From assembly GCA_051453625.1 (NCBI GenBank), contig JBOZIK010000001.1, forward strand, positions 261,221,447 to 261,285,446: a stretch of DNA of 64,000 nt. Direction: 5' to 3'. Positions 48,814 through 61,859 of the stretch are shown piece after piece (the stretch's first letter is position 1; each line of letters starts with the position of its first letter). A model generated the notes under the pieces. It saw only the letters and a program-made list of their open reading frames with translations, had not been told where the DNA came from and ran no database searches. Made by a program: the position numbers and the translations under genes. The DNA is from Welwitschia mirabilis (Eukaryota > Gnetophyta > Gnetopsida > Welwitschiales).

Positions 48814-49707
48814 ACTAAGATAAATATTAACTAAGAAAATGTAAATCAATCTCAGATATCTCATCATGTAAGATATAATTTTAAAACCTAATAAACTGAA
48901 CATGTTACCTTAGCATAGACTATCATCCTATGAATCGTGCAAATGATGGATGGGGTATAGAATTCAAAACATGGACTTAAAAAATCAATTACCTATGAAC
49001 ATGTTAATCAAAAAATAGTATTAGAGTTCATAAATATTACATTATCCCCCACTTAAAACATTTATTACATTAAAAAATATAAATCAAATGTCATATAAAC
49101 AATTTGTTAAAAAGATAAAATCATAATAACTCAAATCAATGACATGCATGTTAAATAAAAATAGTAATAACTCAGAATGCTATATAAATAAATTAGTGAG
49201 ATTTAAGTACAATCCTCAAGAGATAAATAAATAATTACAACATCACTCTCATTATGATGTTAAGTGAGGTCTACATGGAAGCTCATAGATGTAAGTGAAA
49301 AAGGAGAATGCTCTTATCCATCTAAAAAGTGCATACTAAGATCCTATTAAAATGGTATATGTATAGTCCTATTAAACAATACCCATAAAGTAGATCATAC
49401 AAATAATATGAAATCATAACTAGTCTATCACATCTTATACATGTATCATGAAAGATCAAAAATGATCCACATAATTAAAATTTTACTTAAAAATATCTCA
49501 AAAGTCTATTCCTCCCCATGTGTCATCCACCCATGTTATTTGGATAAGTAGGGTGACAAACCTCTAAGAAAGATTGGTAGAAATTGAAGTTCAGGTAATA
49601 TAAGATAATTAATGATAACAATAGTGAGGCTTCAAAAAATCATCACAAATTCTAAAACATAAATAAAAGGTAAAAATCATCATCATGATAAAAGAGTCAA
49701 AAGTTGA

Positions 49708-51451
49708 AGAAAACTTAAGGTAGGATAAAATAATATCATGATTAGATAATGATAATAAATTAAGAGAGAAGCAATATTAAGTAAAATACTTAAACGTTTC
49801 TTAACTTAAAATTATTTAAGAAAGTAATTAAATGTATGAAAACTCAAAAACATGCTAAAGAAAAATCATCTACAAGGTATTTAGTAAAAGTTAACCACTA
49901 TGAAGAGAAACCACAAGTGACAAATAAAAATAACACAAAAATTATTATATGATCAATTCCTAATTATTATAACGAAAAAGTGCAGAAATAACTTTAAAAT
50001 ACCAAGTAAATTACCTAAGCAAAATAAAATGAAAATGGACAAGTAGGAAGATGAAGAAAATTTTTAACCTATCCTAAATTCTAATTTATTAAACTACCTT
50101 ACTAGAATTCATAAAATAACCTAATTAATGATGCATGACATAATGTAAAAAAATTCATTAAGTATCACTTGAATAGGAAATGATTATGATAATGTTGAAT
50201 ATATCTAATGTTTTAAAATAATGAATGGTAAAATCAAAAGCTCCTTAGAAATGGATCCACCTACTTACATCCTAAAACCACACTAGAATCCAAAAAAGTG
50301 AAATGATTATATGGGAATATTATATGCTCAACAAGTCTAGAAAATAAGCAATTCCTATAATAATACTAGAAATATCACTGATCTTGTAACCTCTAAATGA
50401 TAATTATTTTCCTATAATTAAGGGAGTACAAGTACTATCACAGGAGTAAAGATCCATAAAGCATGGTCAACTAACCCACTAGTGAAGTTCTCATAGCTAC
50501 CAACACTGCCAAAAGTCCCTTTTGNNNNNNNNNNNNNNNNNNNNNNNNNNNNNNNNNNNNNNNNNNNNNNNNNNNNNNNNNNNNNNNNNNNNNNNNNNNN
50601 NNNNNNNNNNNNNNNNNNNNNNNNAGAAAACTTAAGGGAGAAGAAAACGATATCATGATTACATAATGATAATGCATTAAGAGAGAAGCAATATTAAGCA
50701 AAATACTCAAATTCTTCTTAACTCAAAATAATTTAAGAAAAGTAAGTAAATGTATGAAAACTCAAAAACATGCTAAAGAAAAATCATCTACAGGGTGTTA
50801 AGTAAAAGTTAACCGCTATGAATTGAAACCACAAGTGATAAACAAAAATAATAGAAAATTATTAAATGATCAATTCCTAATTATTATAATGAAAAAGTAC
50901 AAAAATGACTTTGAAATACCAAGTAAAACACTTAAGCAAAATAAAATGAAAATTGACAAGTAGGAAGATAAAGAAAATTTTTAACCTATCATAAATTCTA
51001 ATTTAGTAAAATACCTTGCTATAATTCATAAAATAACATAATTAATGATGCATGACATAATCTTAAAAACTTCATTAAGTATCACTTGGATAGGAAATGA
51101 TTATGATAATGCTGAGAATATCTAATGTTTTNNNNNNNNNNCAAATAATGAATGGCAAAATCAAAAGCTTCTTAGAAATGGATCCACCTACTTACACCCT
51201 AAAACCACACTAGAATCTAAAAAAGTGAAATGATTATATGGGAATACTATATGCTCAACAAGTCTAAGAAATAAGCAATTCTTGTGATAATACTAGAAAT
51301 ATCACTGATCTTGTAGCCTCTAAATGATAATTATTTTCCTATGATTAGGGGAGTACAAGTACTATCACAGGAGAAAAGACCCATAAAGCATGGTTAACTA
51401 ACCCACTAGTGAAGTTCTCATAGCTACCAACACTACCAAAAGTCCCTTTTG
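49708..51451. other. Overlapping contig ends around gap 50525-50624
   Basis: The left contig ends 'aaaagtcccttttg', reached again at 51451. The right contig begins 'agaaaacttaagg', matching 49708. Confidence 0.85.
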
Positions 51452-51498
51452 GAAAAATTTAACCCAGTTTGATGGGATATTAGATAAGAAATAGAGAA

Positions 51499-53581
51499 TA
51501 ATACACTTAAATAACTAAAGAATCACTCCACTGAAAGAGAATAGAAGGACCAAGACATCTTCCTTTAAAATAAAGTTCATAAACATACAAATGTTTTAGG
51601 CTTGGATGAGTCCAATCTTCTAATTTTGAAATGTCTATGTAAAAGATTACTAGTCATGCTAACTTTATAAAGTAAAACTTAAATTAAATCAAATAAGAAA
51701 GAATTCAAACAATGGCATGAGGAGTTTCAAGATAAGTACTTCTAACATGATATATTTCATATTTTGTAAGTCTTATTTACTTGATTAATATGTACGTTAA
51801 GCTTTTAGTCAAATAAATAATTATCTTTGTTTAAGTTCCTTATCAAATAAGATGTCATTTTAAAATTAACCTTGGTTTGTAATCTTTATAACTTATTATG
51901 AAAGTGATAAAAATTATTTTAAAAGGTTTTTATGAGAAAATCTATTCAAAGAATTAAAATTAGATAATCCCATTATGTGAGGAATTAAAATCCCATGATA
52001 AAACAATTCAAAGTTTCCAAAGGACATAATTATATATTTTGCATTTTTTACCTCATTTAGATTATTTATAAATATGATAGATGTATTATATCATGAATAA
52101 ATATTTTTTTCTTATGTTATGTTATTGATAGGCTTTATCCATTTTGAAATAAATGAGCGCTTGAGGATGGTCAGATATTAAGTTGTAATGCCATTGATTA
52201 AAGATTCAATCTCCTATTATATTAGCTAGGTATTATCCTTATAATTTATCTATGTATGTTGATAAGAAGTTTACATCTTCTTAACTATTCACAAGATGTC
52301 TTTTATGCAACAAAAAACTAGGAAGAAATGGAGGGCATAAATTTATAACATTGCTAGTATTTGTAAACCAAAATATCTTAGAAATTAATTATAGGTAAAT
52401 ATATGATATTCATCTGATGTGTTTTTCTTACAATATAGAAATTTTNNNNNNNNNNNNNNNNNNNNNNNNNNNNNNNNNNNNNNNNNNNNNNNNNNNNNNN
52501 NNNNNNNNNNNNNNNNNNNNNNNNNNNNNNNNNNNNNNNNNNNNNTAATACACTTAAATAACTAAAGAATCACTCCACTGAAAGAGAATGAAAGGACCAA
52601 GACATGTTCCTTTAAAATGAAGTTCATAAACATAAAAATGTTTTAGACTTGAATGATTCCAATCTTCTAACTTTAAAATGTCTAAGTAAAAGATTACTAG
52701 TCATGATAACTTCATAAAGTAAAGCATAAATTAAAGATGTTCAAGTAATAACATGATATCCAATAAATAAATCAGCTAAGAAAGAATTTAGACAATGGCA
52801 TGAGGACTTTCAAGACAAGTACTTCTATCATGATATATTTCAAATTTTATAAATCTTATTTACTTGAGTAATACATATGTTAAGATTTTAGTCAAATGAG
52901 TAATTATCTTTATTTAAGTTCATCAAATAAGATGTCATTTTAAAATTAACCTTGGTTTGATATCTCTATAACTTACCATGAAAGTGATAAAATTATGTTA
53001 AAAGGTTTTTATGAGAAAATATATTCAAAGAATTAAAATTAGATAATCCCATTATGTGAGGAATTAAAATTACATGATAAAACAAGTGGAAGTTTCAAAA
53101 CGACATAATTATATATTTTGCATTTTTTATCTCATTTGAATTATTTATAAATATGATAGATGTACTATATCATCAATAAATATTTTTTTCTTATGTTATA
53201 TTATTGATAGACTTTATCCATTTTAAAATAAATGAGCACTTGAATAAGTACATGCATTCACATGAAGTAGAATGTAAAGTAAAACCAACTCATGCTTAGA
53301 GGATGACCAGATATTAAGTTGTAATGCCATTAATTGGAGATTAAATCTCCTATTATATTGGTTAGGTATTATCCATATAATTTATCTATGTATGTTAACA
53401 CTAAGTTTACATCTCCTTAACTATTCACAAGATGTCTTTTATGCAACAAAAAACTAGGAAAAAATGAAAGGCATAAATTTATGACATTGCTAGTATTTGT
53501 AAGCCAAAATATGTTAGAAATTAATTATAGGTAAATATATGATATTCATATGATTTGTCTTTCTTACAATATAGAAATTTT
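51499..53581. other. Overlapping contig ends around gap 52446-52545
   Basis: The right contig begins 'taatacacttaaataac', matching 51499. The left contig ends 'atatagaaatttt', matched at 53581. The right copy holds two short insertions, near 52735-52765 and 53238-53290. Confidence 0.85.
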
Positions 53582-53719
53582 AATTAAGGAGTAAGTAGAA
53601 TTTAATCTAGGTTTTTATTATATCTATCAAGTAAAAATATTAAAGAAAAAGGAAGTATTATTAAAAAAAATACTTATTTAGGGCAAGATAAAAGAGGCTA
53701 TCACATATCATGTTTAAGA

Positions 53720-53885
53720 TTTGATTAGTAGGTAACTCATGGATTTTTAACATTTATCTGTTAACTTTCTGAATTTCCCTAGTGTTTAAATCAAAAATCT
53801 CAACTGAGCCATTAGAATGCACTTTTTCTAAAAGATAAGAACCTAATCATCTAGAGGTTAACCTGTTGTGTAAAATATGGCATGT
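53720..53885 (-). pseudogene. Tat/Athila-type integrase C-terminal segment
   Basis: The minus frame reads RLTSR-x-LGSYLLEKV, then NGSVEIFDL and REIQKVNR. It matches the block 'KLkSRWsGPf.V..v.phGaVei......FkVNGqRLKpy' at the end of Tat/Athila integrase. The Trp codon before LGSY is a stop (TGG to TGA/TAG type). Confidence 0.8.
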
Positions 53886-54540
53886 AAACCTAAACACTAA
53901 GGATAGAAACATAACAATAAAACAATATTTAAAAAATACCAAATCAAGCTTAAAGTATTAAGAAAATAAGTTTTATTTAGATCTAACACTTCATTTAAAA
54001 CAAAAGAGACATTTATTTTACTAATGATATGATCCTAGTTATTATACTTTTTTGGAAAAATAAGAACCAAACCAAATAGAAACTAATTAATAAAACATAA
54101 AATATATAAAATCATTTTTGAATAAAATCAATTAGAATAAAGATAGTAAAAATATAAAGCCTTAATAGCATAAATTTTAAAATCTAAATAAGAGATGAAG
54201 AAGTAATACATTTCATTAAAAATTAATATATTATTAAATTAATGTAAATCATGATTATCATTACATAATTTATTCAAATAACTACTTAAATAAAGGATGC
54301 AAGAAGTTTTTGAAGGGTTTTAGAATATTTAATAAGATCAAGAAGATTTCTAACATTCAACTCAAGATATGTTTTTCACAAGAAGGTAAGGCTTTCCCTA
54401 ATGATTATAACAAAATAATACTTTGACTTCATAAAATTTATTAGTAATATAAGAGATAAAAAATTCATATGATTTATGGAAACATAATCTATTATCAAAC
54501 ACATGGTCTGAAAAATTTAAAACATAAAATTTTATTCAAT
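53886..54540 (-). other. AT-rich spacer where integrase core would be expected
   Basis: No integrase, RNase H or RT block could be read on the minus strand. This supports a deletion or replacement between the integrase tail and the upstream frame. Confidence 0.4.
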
Positions 54541-54750
54541 AATTAAAAATGAGATATATCAAAGGTAATATTAAGGCTCCCGAAATTTTGGGAAAACTTC
54601 TTATGGTAATTGAGTATGGTAGGTTTGATATACCTAAGAATATTTTTAAGGTTTAATTCTAAGCATGGATTACTATCAAGAAGATAAGGTTTAGCCCAAT
54701 TTAGGATTTTAAGATATACCAAGTCATATTTTTTAAAATAATAATCATTA

Positions 54751-54880
54751 AAGGCATTAGCTAAANNNNNNNNNNNNNNNNNNNNNNNNNNNNNNNNNNN
54801 NNNNNNNNNNNNNNNNNNNNNNNNNNNNNNNNNNNNNNNNNNNNNNNNNNNNNNNNNNNNNNNNNAAGGCATTAGCTAAA
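54751..54880. other. 15-bp contig-end overlap around gap 54766-54865
   Basis: The same 15 bases, AAGGCATTAGCTAAA, stand on both sides of the gap, so the frame can be read straight across once the gap is removed. Confidence 0.85.
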
Positions 54881-55117
54881 GTGGACTTGCTAAAAGAGGA
54901 AAGGATGTTACTTTAAATATCACATGGATTTTTACAAGAAAAAGATTAAGAGATTTTAGGAATAGACTTCTCAAGTTTATATGTTTTATTAAAATAAAAA
55001 ATAAGGATGTGATTTTGAGAATTATATGAATGTTCAAAGGAAAGAGATGGAGAAATGTTACCATTATCAAGATTACAAGGTAATGTGGAAGTAGAAGTAG
55101 AAGGAGGGATGTTCTTT

Positions 55118-55855
55118 GAAGTTTTACATCAAAGTACAAGTGGAAGGAATGGAGAAATCTGTATAAACTCTTTAGGTTGGGCTATTGCATTGAAATGTAT
55201 AAGTCTATTCTACATTAATTTTGGTCAAATTTCTAGGGATTATTCATTATTTCTCTCCTCCTCATTGTTATCTTCATCATGAATTCGTTAAGTGTTTTCT
55301 TTATTTTATTTATCATTATATTTAACTATATCTTCCTCTTCTTGTTAAATGTTGTTTCATTCTCTAAGTTATTAGATTCATCAAAAATATCATAAATATA
55401 AATTGCTTGTCATNNNNNNNNNNNNNNNNNNNNNNNNNNNNNNNNNNNNNNNNNNNNNNNNNNNNNNNNNNNNNNNNNNNNNNNNNNNNNNNNNNNNNNN
55501 NNNNNNNNNNNNNNNNNNNNNNNNNNNNNNNNNNNNNNNNNNNNNNNNNNNNNNNNNNNNNNNNNNNNNNNNNNNNNNNNNNNNNNNNNNNNNNNNNNNN
55601 NNNNNNNAGTTTTACATCAAAGTACAAGTGAAAGAAATGGAGAAATATGTATAGACTCTTTAGGTTTGATTATTGCATTGAAATGTATAAGTCTATTCTA
55701 CATTACATTTGGTTGAATTTCTATGGATTATTCATTATTCCTCTCCTCCTCATTATTATATTCATCATGAATTTGTTAAGTATTTTCTTCATTTTCTTTA
55801 TCATTATATTTAACTATATCTTCCTCTTCTTGTTAAATTTTGTTGTCATTCTATA
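55118..55855. other. Overlapping flanks around gap 55414-55607
   Basis: 55127-55350 and 55608-55850 are copies ('agttttacatcaaagtacaagtg' start). The 194-N gap does not have the standard 100-N size but shows the same overlap pattern. Confidence 0.7.
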
Positions 55856-57707
55856 NNNNNNNNNNNNNNNNNNNNNNNNNNNNNNNNNNNNNNNNNNNNN
55901 NNNNNNNNNNNNNNNNNNNNNNNNNNNNNNNNNNNNNNNNNNNNTTATTATTCTTTAGATGATTATATTTATCAAAAATTCATAAAGGGAAAAGTGATAA
56001 TTATCTTCTTCATGGGTTAAAAGATTTTCAAGTTCTTTATTAAATGATTCATTTATTTCATCTAGATTTTCTAATAGTAAGTGAATGCCATGAAGATAAT
56101 AGGGTATTTCACTGTCATGATATGATGAATAAGCATTCTCATTCTTATTGTTAAAAAATTTAGTTAAATTATTATTGTCCTCCTTTTGTCCATCTCCTAT
56201 TGAGTGGGATATTTTAATTTGATCCATAGTTTTATTTTCTATTTTAAATCAAGGATTGTTACTATTTATATCTAAGTTCTATTCATTTTTCTCAATGTGA
56301 ATGTAGTAGAACAGGTTTGACAATGTTGTATTGTAAAAGAGCCTTAAGATACTTGATTTTATAACATTATTTATTAAAGGATCTTAATAAAATATTATAG
56401 GTTCTTATTTTGATTTTCTAAATTTTTGTTGATATTTATTATATCTTCACCATTTCATTAATCATCTCTTTTACTAAGTCATTTTTTTCTTCATAGTAAT
56501 TCATGGGAGGTGCATTCTTCTTCATATTAATTCATGGAAGAGTAAGGGTATTTACTAAAATAATTATAGAATGTTTTACTAAATGAGGTAAAACTAAATG
56601 AGGTAAAATTCCTAAAATGTTGAATATCCTCATTGTCATTTTTACATGAAGCCTAAAAAGAAAGGGGAAAAATTAAGAAGGTTAAAAAGAGAAAGGGGTA
56701 TAATTCCTAATCTCAACATTATTTGGTGTTGTCCACCTTTTTTCTATATATATCTCTCAAAGTGTTATTTTGTCATTATCCTTAGAAATTTTCATGTTTC
56801 TCCTTCCTTTAGCAAATATTTCTTAAAGAGTTCTTTTATCACTAGAAATAGATGAGAAGTATGAATAAGAAGAATTTAAATTTTTGAGTTCTACTTCATC
56901 ACTAGGAGGTCAGTCAAAAGGCTTTTAGATTTTACATTTTCTTATAGTAATTTAATCTCCAAGTGTAATTTTTGTATTTGAATTAGTTGATCCTATCATA
57001 ATTGATGTACTAGGTGACGCTATATAGATTGAAGATGGAATTAAAAAACTTTCTTCTATTCTATTTTTTTTCTTTTAAAAAATTTGGTTCTAAAATAACA
57101 AAAGTAGAAAATATTTTCTTCAATTCTTGGATTTTACATACCTAGGGTATGTGTAATTGCATTTTTTTTGGTAGTTGAATAAGCCTTCTATACTACTTTC
57201 CTTGGTCAAGCTTCATTTCCTATAATATTTTAGCTTTTCACTAAATTTACCATGTCCCTACATGCTTAGAAAAATTCTTGCACATATGTTGTCTCAGTCA
57301 TCATCTAGATGATATTCCTAAATAATCACTTATATAAAAATCAAAAAAATAGAAATAGAGAGGAATAAATTTTTAAGAAATAGAGATAGAAATAAAAAAT
57401 TAGAGTTATCTACCTAAGTCATCTAAATAATAGAGAAGATGATATTAAAATTATCATACTATCAAAAATAAAAGCCTCTAATTTGTAGAAAAATATCAAA
57501 ACCCTATTTGCTGGACTATCATCCATTTCATTATCTAGACGATAAAGAGGAAAACAGGTTCTTATTTGCATTATGTAAATCAAAAAATCTAGAAAGCAAA
57601 CCTACAGAATTTAGAATAAAAATATAGTAGCACCACAAATAAATAACTTTAATTAAAATATAAGGTACTTATTTATTTTAATGATAATCCTCTAGCTCCT
57701 TGTAGCA

Positions 57708-57726
57708 TTCCCTCATAATGGCACTA
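57708..57726 (-). other. PBS of tRNA-Asp type (Tat/Athila)
   Basis: The minus strand reads TAGTGCCATTATGAGGGAA. Against the Tat/Athila primer site TGGCGCCGTTGCCGGGGA every difference but one is a transition at a C or G, mostly at CpG sites. It lies 8 bp from the LTR edge at 57735. Confidence 0.7.
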
Positions 57727-57734
57727 AAATTTTA

Positions 57735-59241
57735 TGGTACATATTTATGCAATCATTAAATCCTTAATAAAATCCTGTAGATCACAAATATTTGCATAAA
57801 ACACACACTAGTCTAGATGATATCTAACCTTAATAACATAATCCATTAAAGACATTAATATCAAAGTTGGAGAATTGATTTAAGCAAGGAATGTTTGGTA
57901 ATTTTACCTTTAATTTTAAGAAACAAGAATAATATAGATATAAAATAAAATAAAAATGAAAATGCAATCTTATAGATGAGATACCATAAGTACTAGCTCT
58001 ACTTGATTATCAAACTCTAACATCAAGATTGACCCTCATAACTTAAATTAATTAGAAAATATTGTCACTAGATCCTAACCAACATAGGAAATAAAGAACA
58101 TCAAATAGAATATAATGGAACACGAGTATTTTAGTTATGAAAATATAATAAAAAGTGAAATGCAAACACTAAACTAATAATATCAATCTTAACAGATATT
58201 GCCTTATGATCTAGATTAATTATGTAGCTACCACTAAATCATAACTAATATAAATCATAAGGGAAATGCACATAATAAAAATAAGAAAACTATTTTGATT
58301 AATGTCTAACTAAGCATCTAGTTATAAAGTTGTAGCACCTCANNNNNNNNNNNNNNNNNNNNNNNNNNNNNNNNNNNNNNNNNNNNNNNNNNNNNNNNNN
58401 NNNNNNNNNNNNNNNNNNNNNNNNNNNNNNNNNNNNNNNNNNACAAATATTGCCTTATGATCTAGATTAATTATGTAGCTGTCACTAAATCATAACCAAT
58501 ATAAATCATAAGATAAATACACATAATAAAAATAAGAAAACTATTTTGATTAATATCTAACTAAGTATCTAGTTATAAATTTATAGCACCTTAATGAAGG
58601 AAACACAGCTTGACATCAAGAAAGACTTTTCTTTGTATTTGTATATGTATCTCCTACCCCTCAATCTTTTATCACAAGATTTTTAAGTTCCAAAGAAGAT
58701 AGTTAAATATGAGAAAAAGGAGTGTTTTATTATAAAGAATGTCCTAAAAATAAAAATCATAACAACTAAATCATCTCCTTATAGCGTAAAGAGGTTGCAT
58801 AACACATTGCAAAATCAGATGAAGCTTGGTGCATTAGTTATAAAGTTAGGTGTAATGACATTCAAACTGTCATCTTGATGATGAGGATATGATGCCACAT
58901 TAAAAAGGATCCCATATTAGCTTCCAACATAATCTATTCAGCATCCTTGTCCTCTTTGTGATGTTATTATCTAAAACTATCCTCCAAATAATGATGGGAA
59001 TGATAGACTCTTAAGTTCTTTCATTAGGTTAAATTAGCCCCTTTGATCATTAGATTCCTCCTTAGAATGCTATATATTAGAATTTACATAAAATGCCTTC
59101 AAATTTGTCAAATATTATACATTTATGTGATTATTGCATTGAATTTTTATTATTGTCAAAACTCCATCTAAGCCTATCTAAAATTTCCTACAAAAATACT
59201 CAAAATACCCCATCAAATACATAAAATTTGGCATCATAACA
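57735..59241 (-). repeat. 5' LTR of the Tat-like element
   Basis: Read from the plus strand it runs TGGTACATATTT to CATAACA. It is inflated by an overlap of 150 bp plus the 100-N gap 58343-58442; real length is about 1.26 kb, equal to the other LTR. Confidence 0.72.
58192..58591. other. Contig-end overlap around gap 58343-58442
   Basis: 58192-58342 recurs as 58443-58591, starting at 'atattgccttatgatctag'. Confidence 0.85.
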
Positions 59242-59254
59242 GATAGCCACAAAC

Positions 59255-59700
59255 ATAACATGGAGATGACTTATGAACTTTATGGTAATATAGAACATTA
59301 AGAACTTATTAGAGATACTATTCTAATTATTAAAAAAACTAAATATTGATAATTTATAATAAAATTTGAATATAGAGAGGACATGTGTTATTTTTATAAT
59401 AACAAATGAATTAAGATTGTTTATTAGAAAGTACATGAAGATAACTTATTTAAACTACACCATTTAAAAGATAAGAATAAGTATTTCCTACTCAAATAAG
59501 AAATTGAGAATTATCTAGTGGGATGTGTATTCATAAATAAGGACAATGAAGCATGGCAAGCTAGATTCATCTTAGTAATAAATATCAATGACAAAATTTA
59601 TCCTTTAGCTCATGGCATAAAAGATTCTAAGAACCTTTGGAACTACTTGGATAAGATACTTAAGTTAAAAAGGGAGTATGTACAAAAGAATTAATTGATA
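59255..59700 (+). pseudogene. Copia gag, decayed
   Basis: Pieces read NEAWQARFILVIN, IYPLAHGIKDSKNLWNYL and ILKLKREY. They match the copia gag block 'W...d..A...I...l.d.i...i....tAkeaWd.L...y' and are followed by 'SLKCGDHIELIHLNNK'-like sequence in the next frame. Confidence 0.7.
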
Positions 59701-61859
59701 AAATCTTCACTCTCAAATGTGGAGATCACATAGAACTGATACATCTAAATAACAAAACCATTAACCTAAAAGCATTTATTAAATAATTATATGCTATGAT
59801 GATGAATACATGATTAGATTCATCTTAATTTAAGTTTTATATCTAAATTTTAATGTTTGTTGTAAATTATTAGATCATGCTAATAAAACCTATTCATGTA
59901 AGTAGCTAAAACAAGAGTTCATTCAAATAAAATAGAATTAAAGCAGAAAGAAACTAAAATAAGTATAAGACTTGTTGCATTTGAGAAAAATGTGAAATTA
60001 TAAAATCCAAAAAATACTTTTTTTAAATTTTTGTAATAGGATGGTTTATCATTTATAAGATAACATCCAAATAATTCACAAAATAAGAATACAAAAATAA
60101 GAAGAATTTAAAAACAAATAGAATAAGACAATAAGAATAAAAAATGTAAAATTGTAATCATCATTCATGTGATTCTTCAATAAGAGTTATTTGTAATTTT
60201 TGTAAATAATGTAAAAACATGATCTATAGATTTATGAGCATGATGTTATGTAATTAGCATTAAGAAATACTTCATAAAGCTTGTGCTAATCCTAAATAAC
60301 ATCATGAAATACATAACTATTATTGTTTGAAACTATAAGTAGATTAGTTAGGAATTGTATAATTGCCTTTTCTCACCTTGATGAATATCATTTACATTTT
60401 AATTTTAAAATAAGTTTGATATTACTTTCAATTTTGCTTTAAAATGATTACAAGGTGAAATTAATTAAAATAAAATATGAATCATACTATGTCATATAAA
60501 AAAGAGAAACAAAACATTAAAGTATCTCAAAATGATAGACTTTTCATCTTAAAATTCAAAATAGTTGATTATAAAGATTTTTCAGCTTCTAAAAACATCA
60601 AAGCAGTACTCTACCATTAAAGGTTAGGATATATAAACTTCAATGTTTTAATGATAGTACACCAAGTAAGTGATGAAATTCCAAAGCTCAAAAATGATGA
60701 GATAGATTAGGAATCTTTCCAAATGGAAAAAACACAACACAAGTTAATTATAAAAATAGAAAGAAGAAAAGAAAATACAAAAATAAAACTATTATACAAT
60801 TATTTATATAAATTATTACTAGCTTCATCCCTAAAAGGATAAAACTATTTTTTCACCTTCATTGATAATTGTAGTATTATGCTTTTGTATACTTCTTATA
60901 ATGCAGAACCAGACTTTTGATGCTATTAGAGTGTTTCATGCACTAATTGAAATACAAATGAATTAAATAATAAATAAACTTAGAATAGACAGATAAGGAT
61001 AATATGTATTAACTAGGTTTCATCATTAACTTTAAAAGGTTAGAATTCAATAATGAATCAACTCCATCTTATATACCTCAACTTAATAAAATGGTTAAAA
61101 GAGAAAGAAGAAAAATCATAAAGATTATAATAATTATATTATATCAAACATGCCTTCCTTTAGTTCTATGGTAAACACTATTCAAATATTAGTTTATCTT
61201 TAACACAAACCTCCAATAAAAGCTCTAAATTAAAATGTTAAGATAAAGTTGGCTTAATGGGATATTTTTTTCAAATTACCTAAGGGATTTTAGAATTTAA
61301 TATTTTATCTACTTTTTAAATTAATAAAAAAATTATAAAAAAAAGTCAAAACATATTTTATTCTTTGCAATTAAGATGAAAACAAAGGCTATGGAATCCA
61401 ACTTCCAAAAGGGTCATTTTCATCTAAGATATTTTTTTATGAAATAGCTACAATTGATACCCTTTTTTCATTCATATCATTTCATAATATCATTCTTAAT
61501 AAGAAAGAGATACCAATACCTCTTAAAAAATATAGAAATCAAAATTCAAATGAAGTAAATTCAATATTTTTAATATTAAATTATAAAACTTGAAAATAGA
61601 TGATCTTGCTAATGAAGAAGAGTAAGTTATTCCTACTAGAAATAATGATGGAGTATAAAATATTATTTATTTAAATTGCAAAGTATAAAGGCCATGTTGG
61701 TAAGAAATCTTCGCAATGTTTTACATGAAAATGAAACAAGTATACTAGAAAAAAATTTAAATTAAATCATACAAATCATAAGATCATTTATTTTTGTTAC
61801 CAATGAAATACGTGATTTGGATAAACTCATGTGGAATGAAACTTGAAAACTTAATAAAG

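Larger units (their letters stand above)
48814..53700 (-). other. Tat-like element, region downstream of integrase
   Basis: No coding domain was recognised on either strand. Two overlap pairs fall here: 49708-50524 against 50625-51451 (gap 50525-50624) and 51499-52445 against 52546-53581 (gap 52446-52545), plus a 10-N gap at 51132-51141. The real length is about 2.9 kb. Confidence 0.55.
54543..57290 (-). pseudogene. Decayed reading frame of unknown family in the gag position of the Tat-like element
   Basis: Reading from about 57290 down, long pieces stay coding-like. They include SPSTSIMIGSTNSN, DEVELKNLNSSYSYFSS and IPYYLHGIHLLLENLDEIN (in the open frame 55955-56227). Further down come SFSCKNPCDI and YFKKYDLVYLKILNWAKPYL (in 54543-54765). 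Ser, Asn and acidic residues are frequent. It starts about 0.4 kb after the PBS, where gag or an extra upstream ORF would sit. I do not recognise it as gypsy gag; no zinc knuckle is visible. Three gaps (54766-54865, 55414-55607, 55856-55944) with overlapping flanks break it. Confidence 0.4.
47559..59241 (-). mobile_element. Tat/Athila-like Ty3/gypsy element nested in the copia element
   Basis: Direct LTRs (47559 to about 48813, and 57735-59241) flank a minus-strand interior with a tRNA-Asp-type PBS (57708-57726) and a gypsy integrase tail (53720-53885). The flanking pentamers are 'catag' (47554-47558) and 'gatag' (59242-59246), a 4/5 target duplication. After removing overlap artefacts the element is about 9-9.5 kb. 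Between the integrase tail and the 3' LTR lie several kb without recognised coding, as in Athila and Ogre relatives. Protease, RT and RNase H are missing, so a large deletion has removed most of pol. Confidence 0.72.

Noticed and set aside
54543-57290. Endogenous pararetrovirus sequence
   Set aside because: No movement-protein, coat or virus-type RT motif could be read, and the surrounding LTRs and tRNA-Asp PBS explain the locus as a gypsy element.
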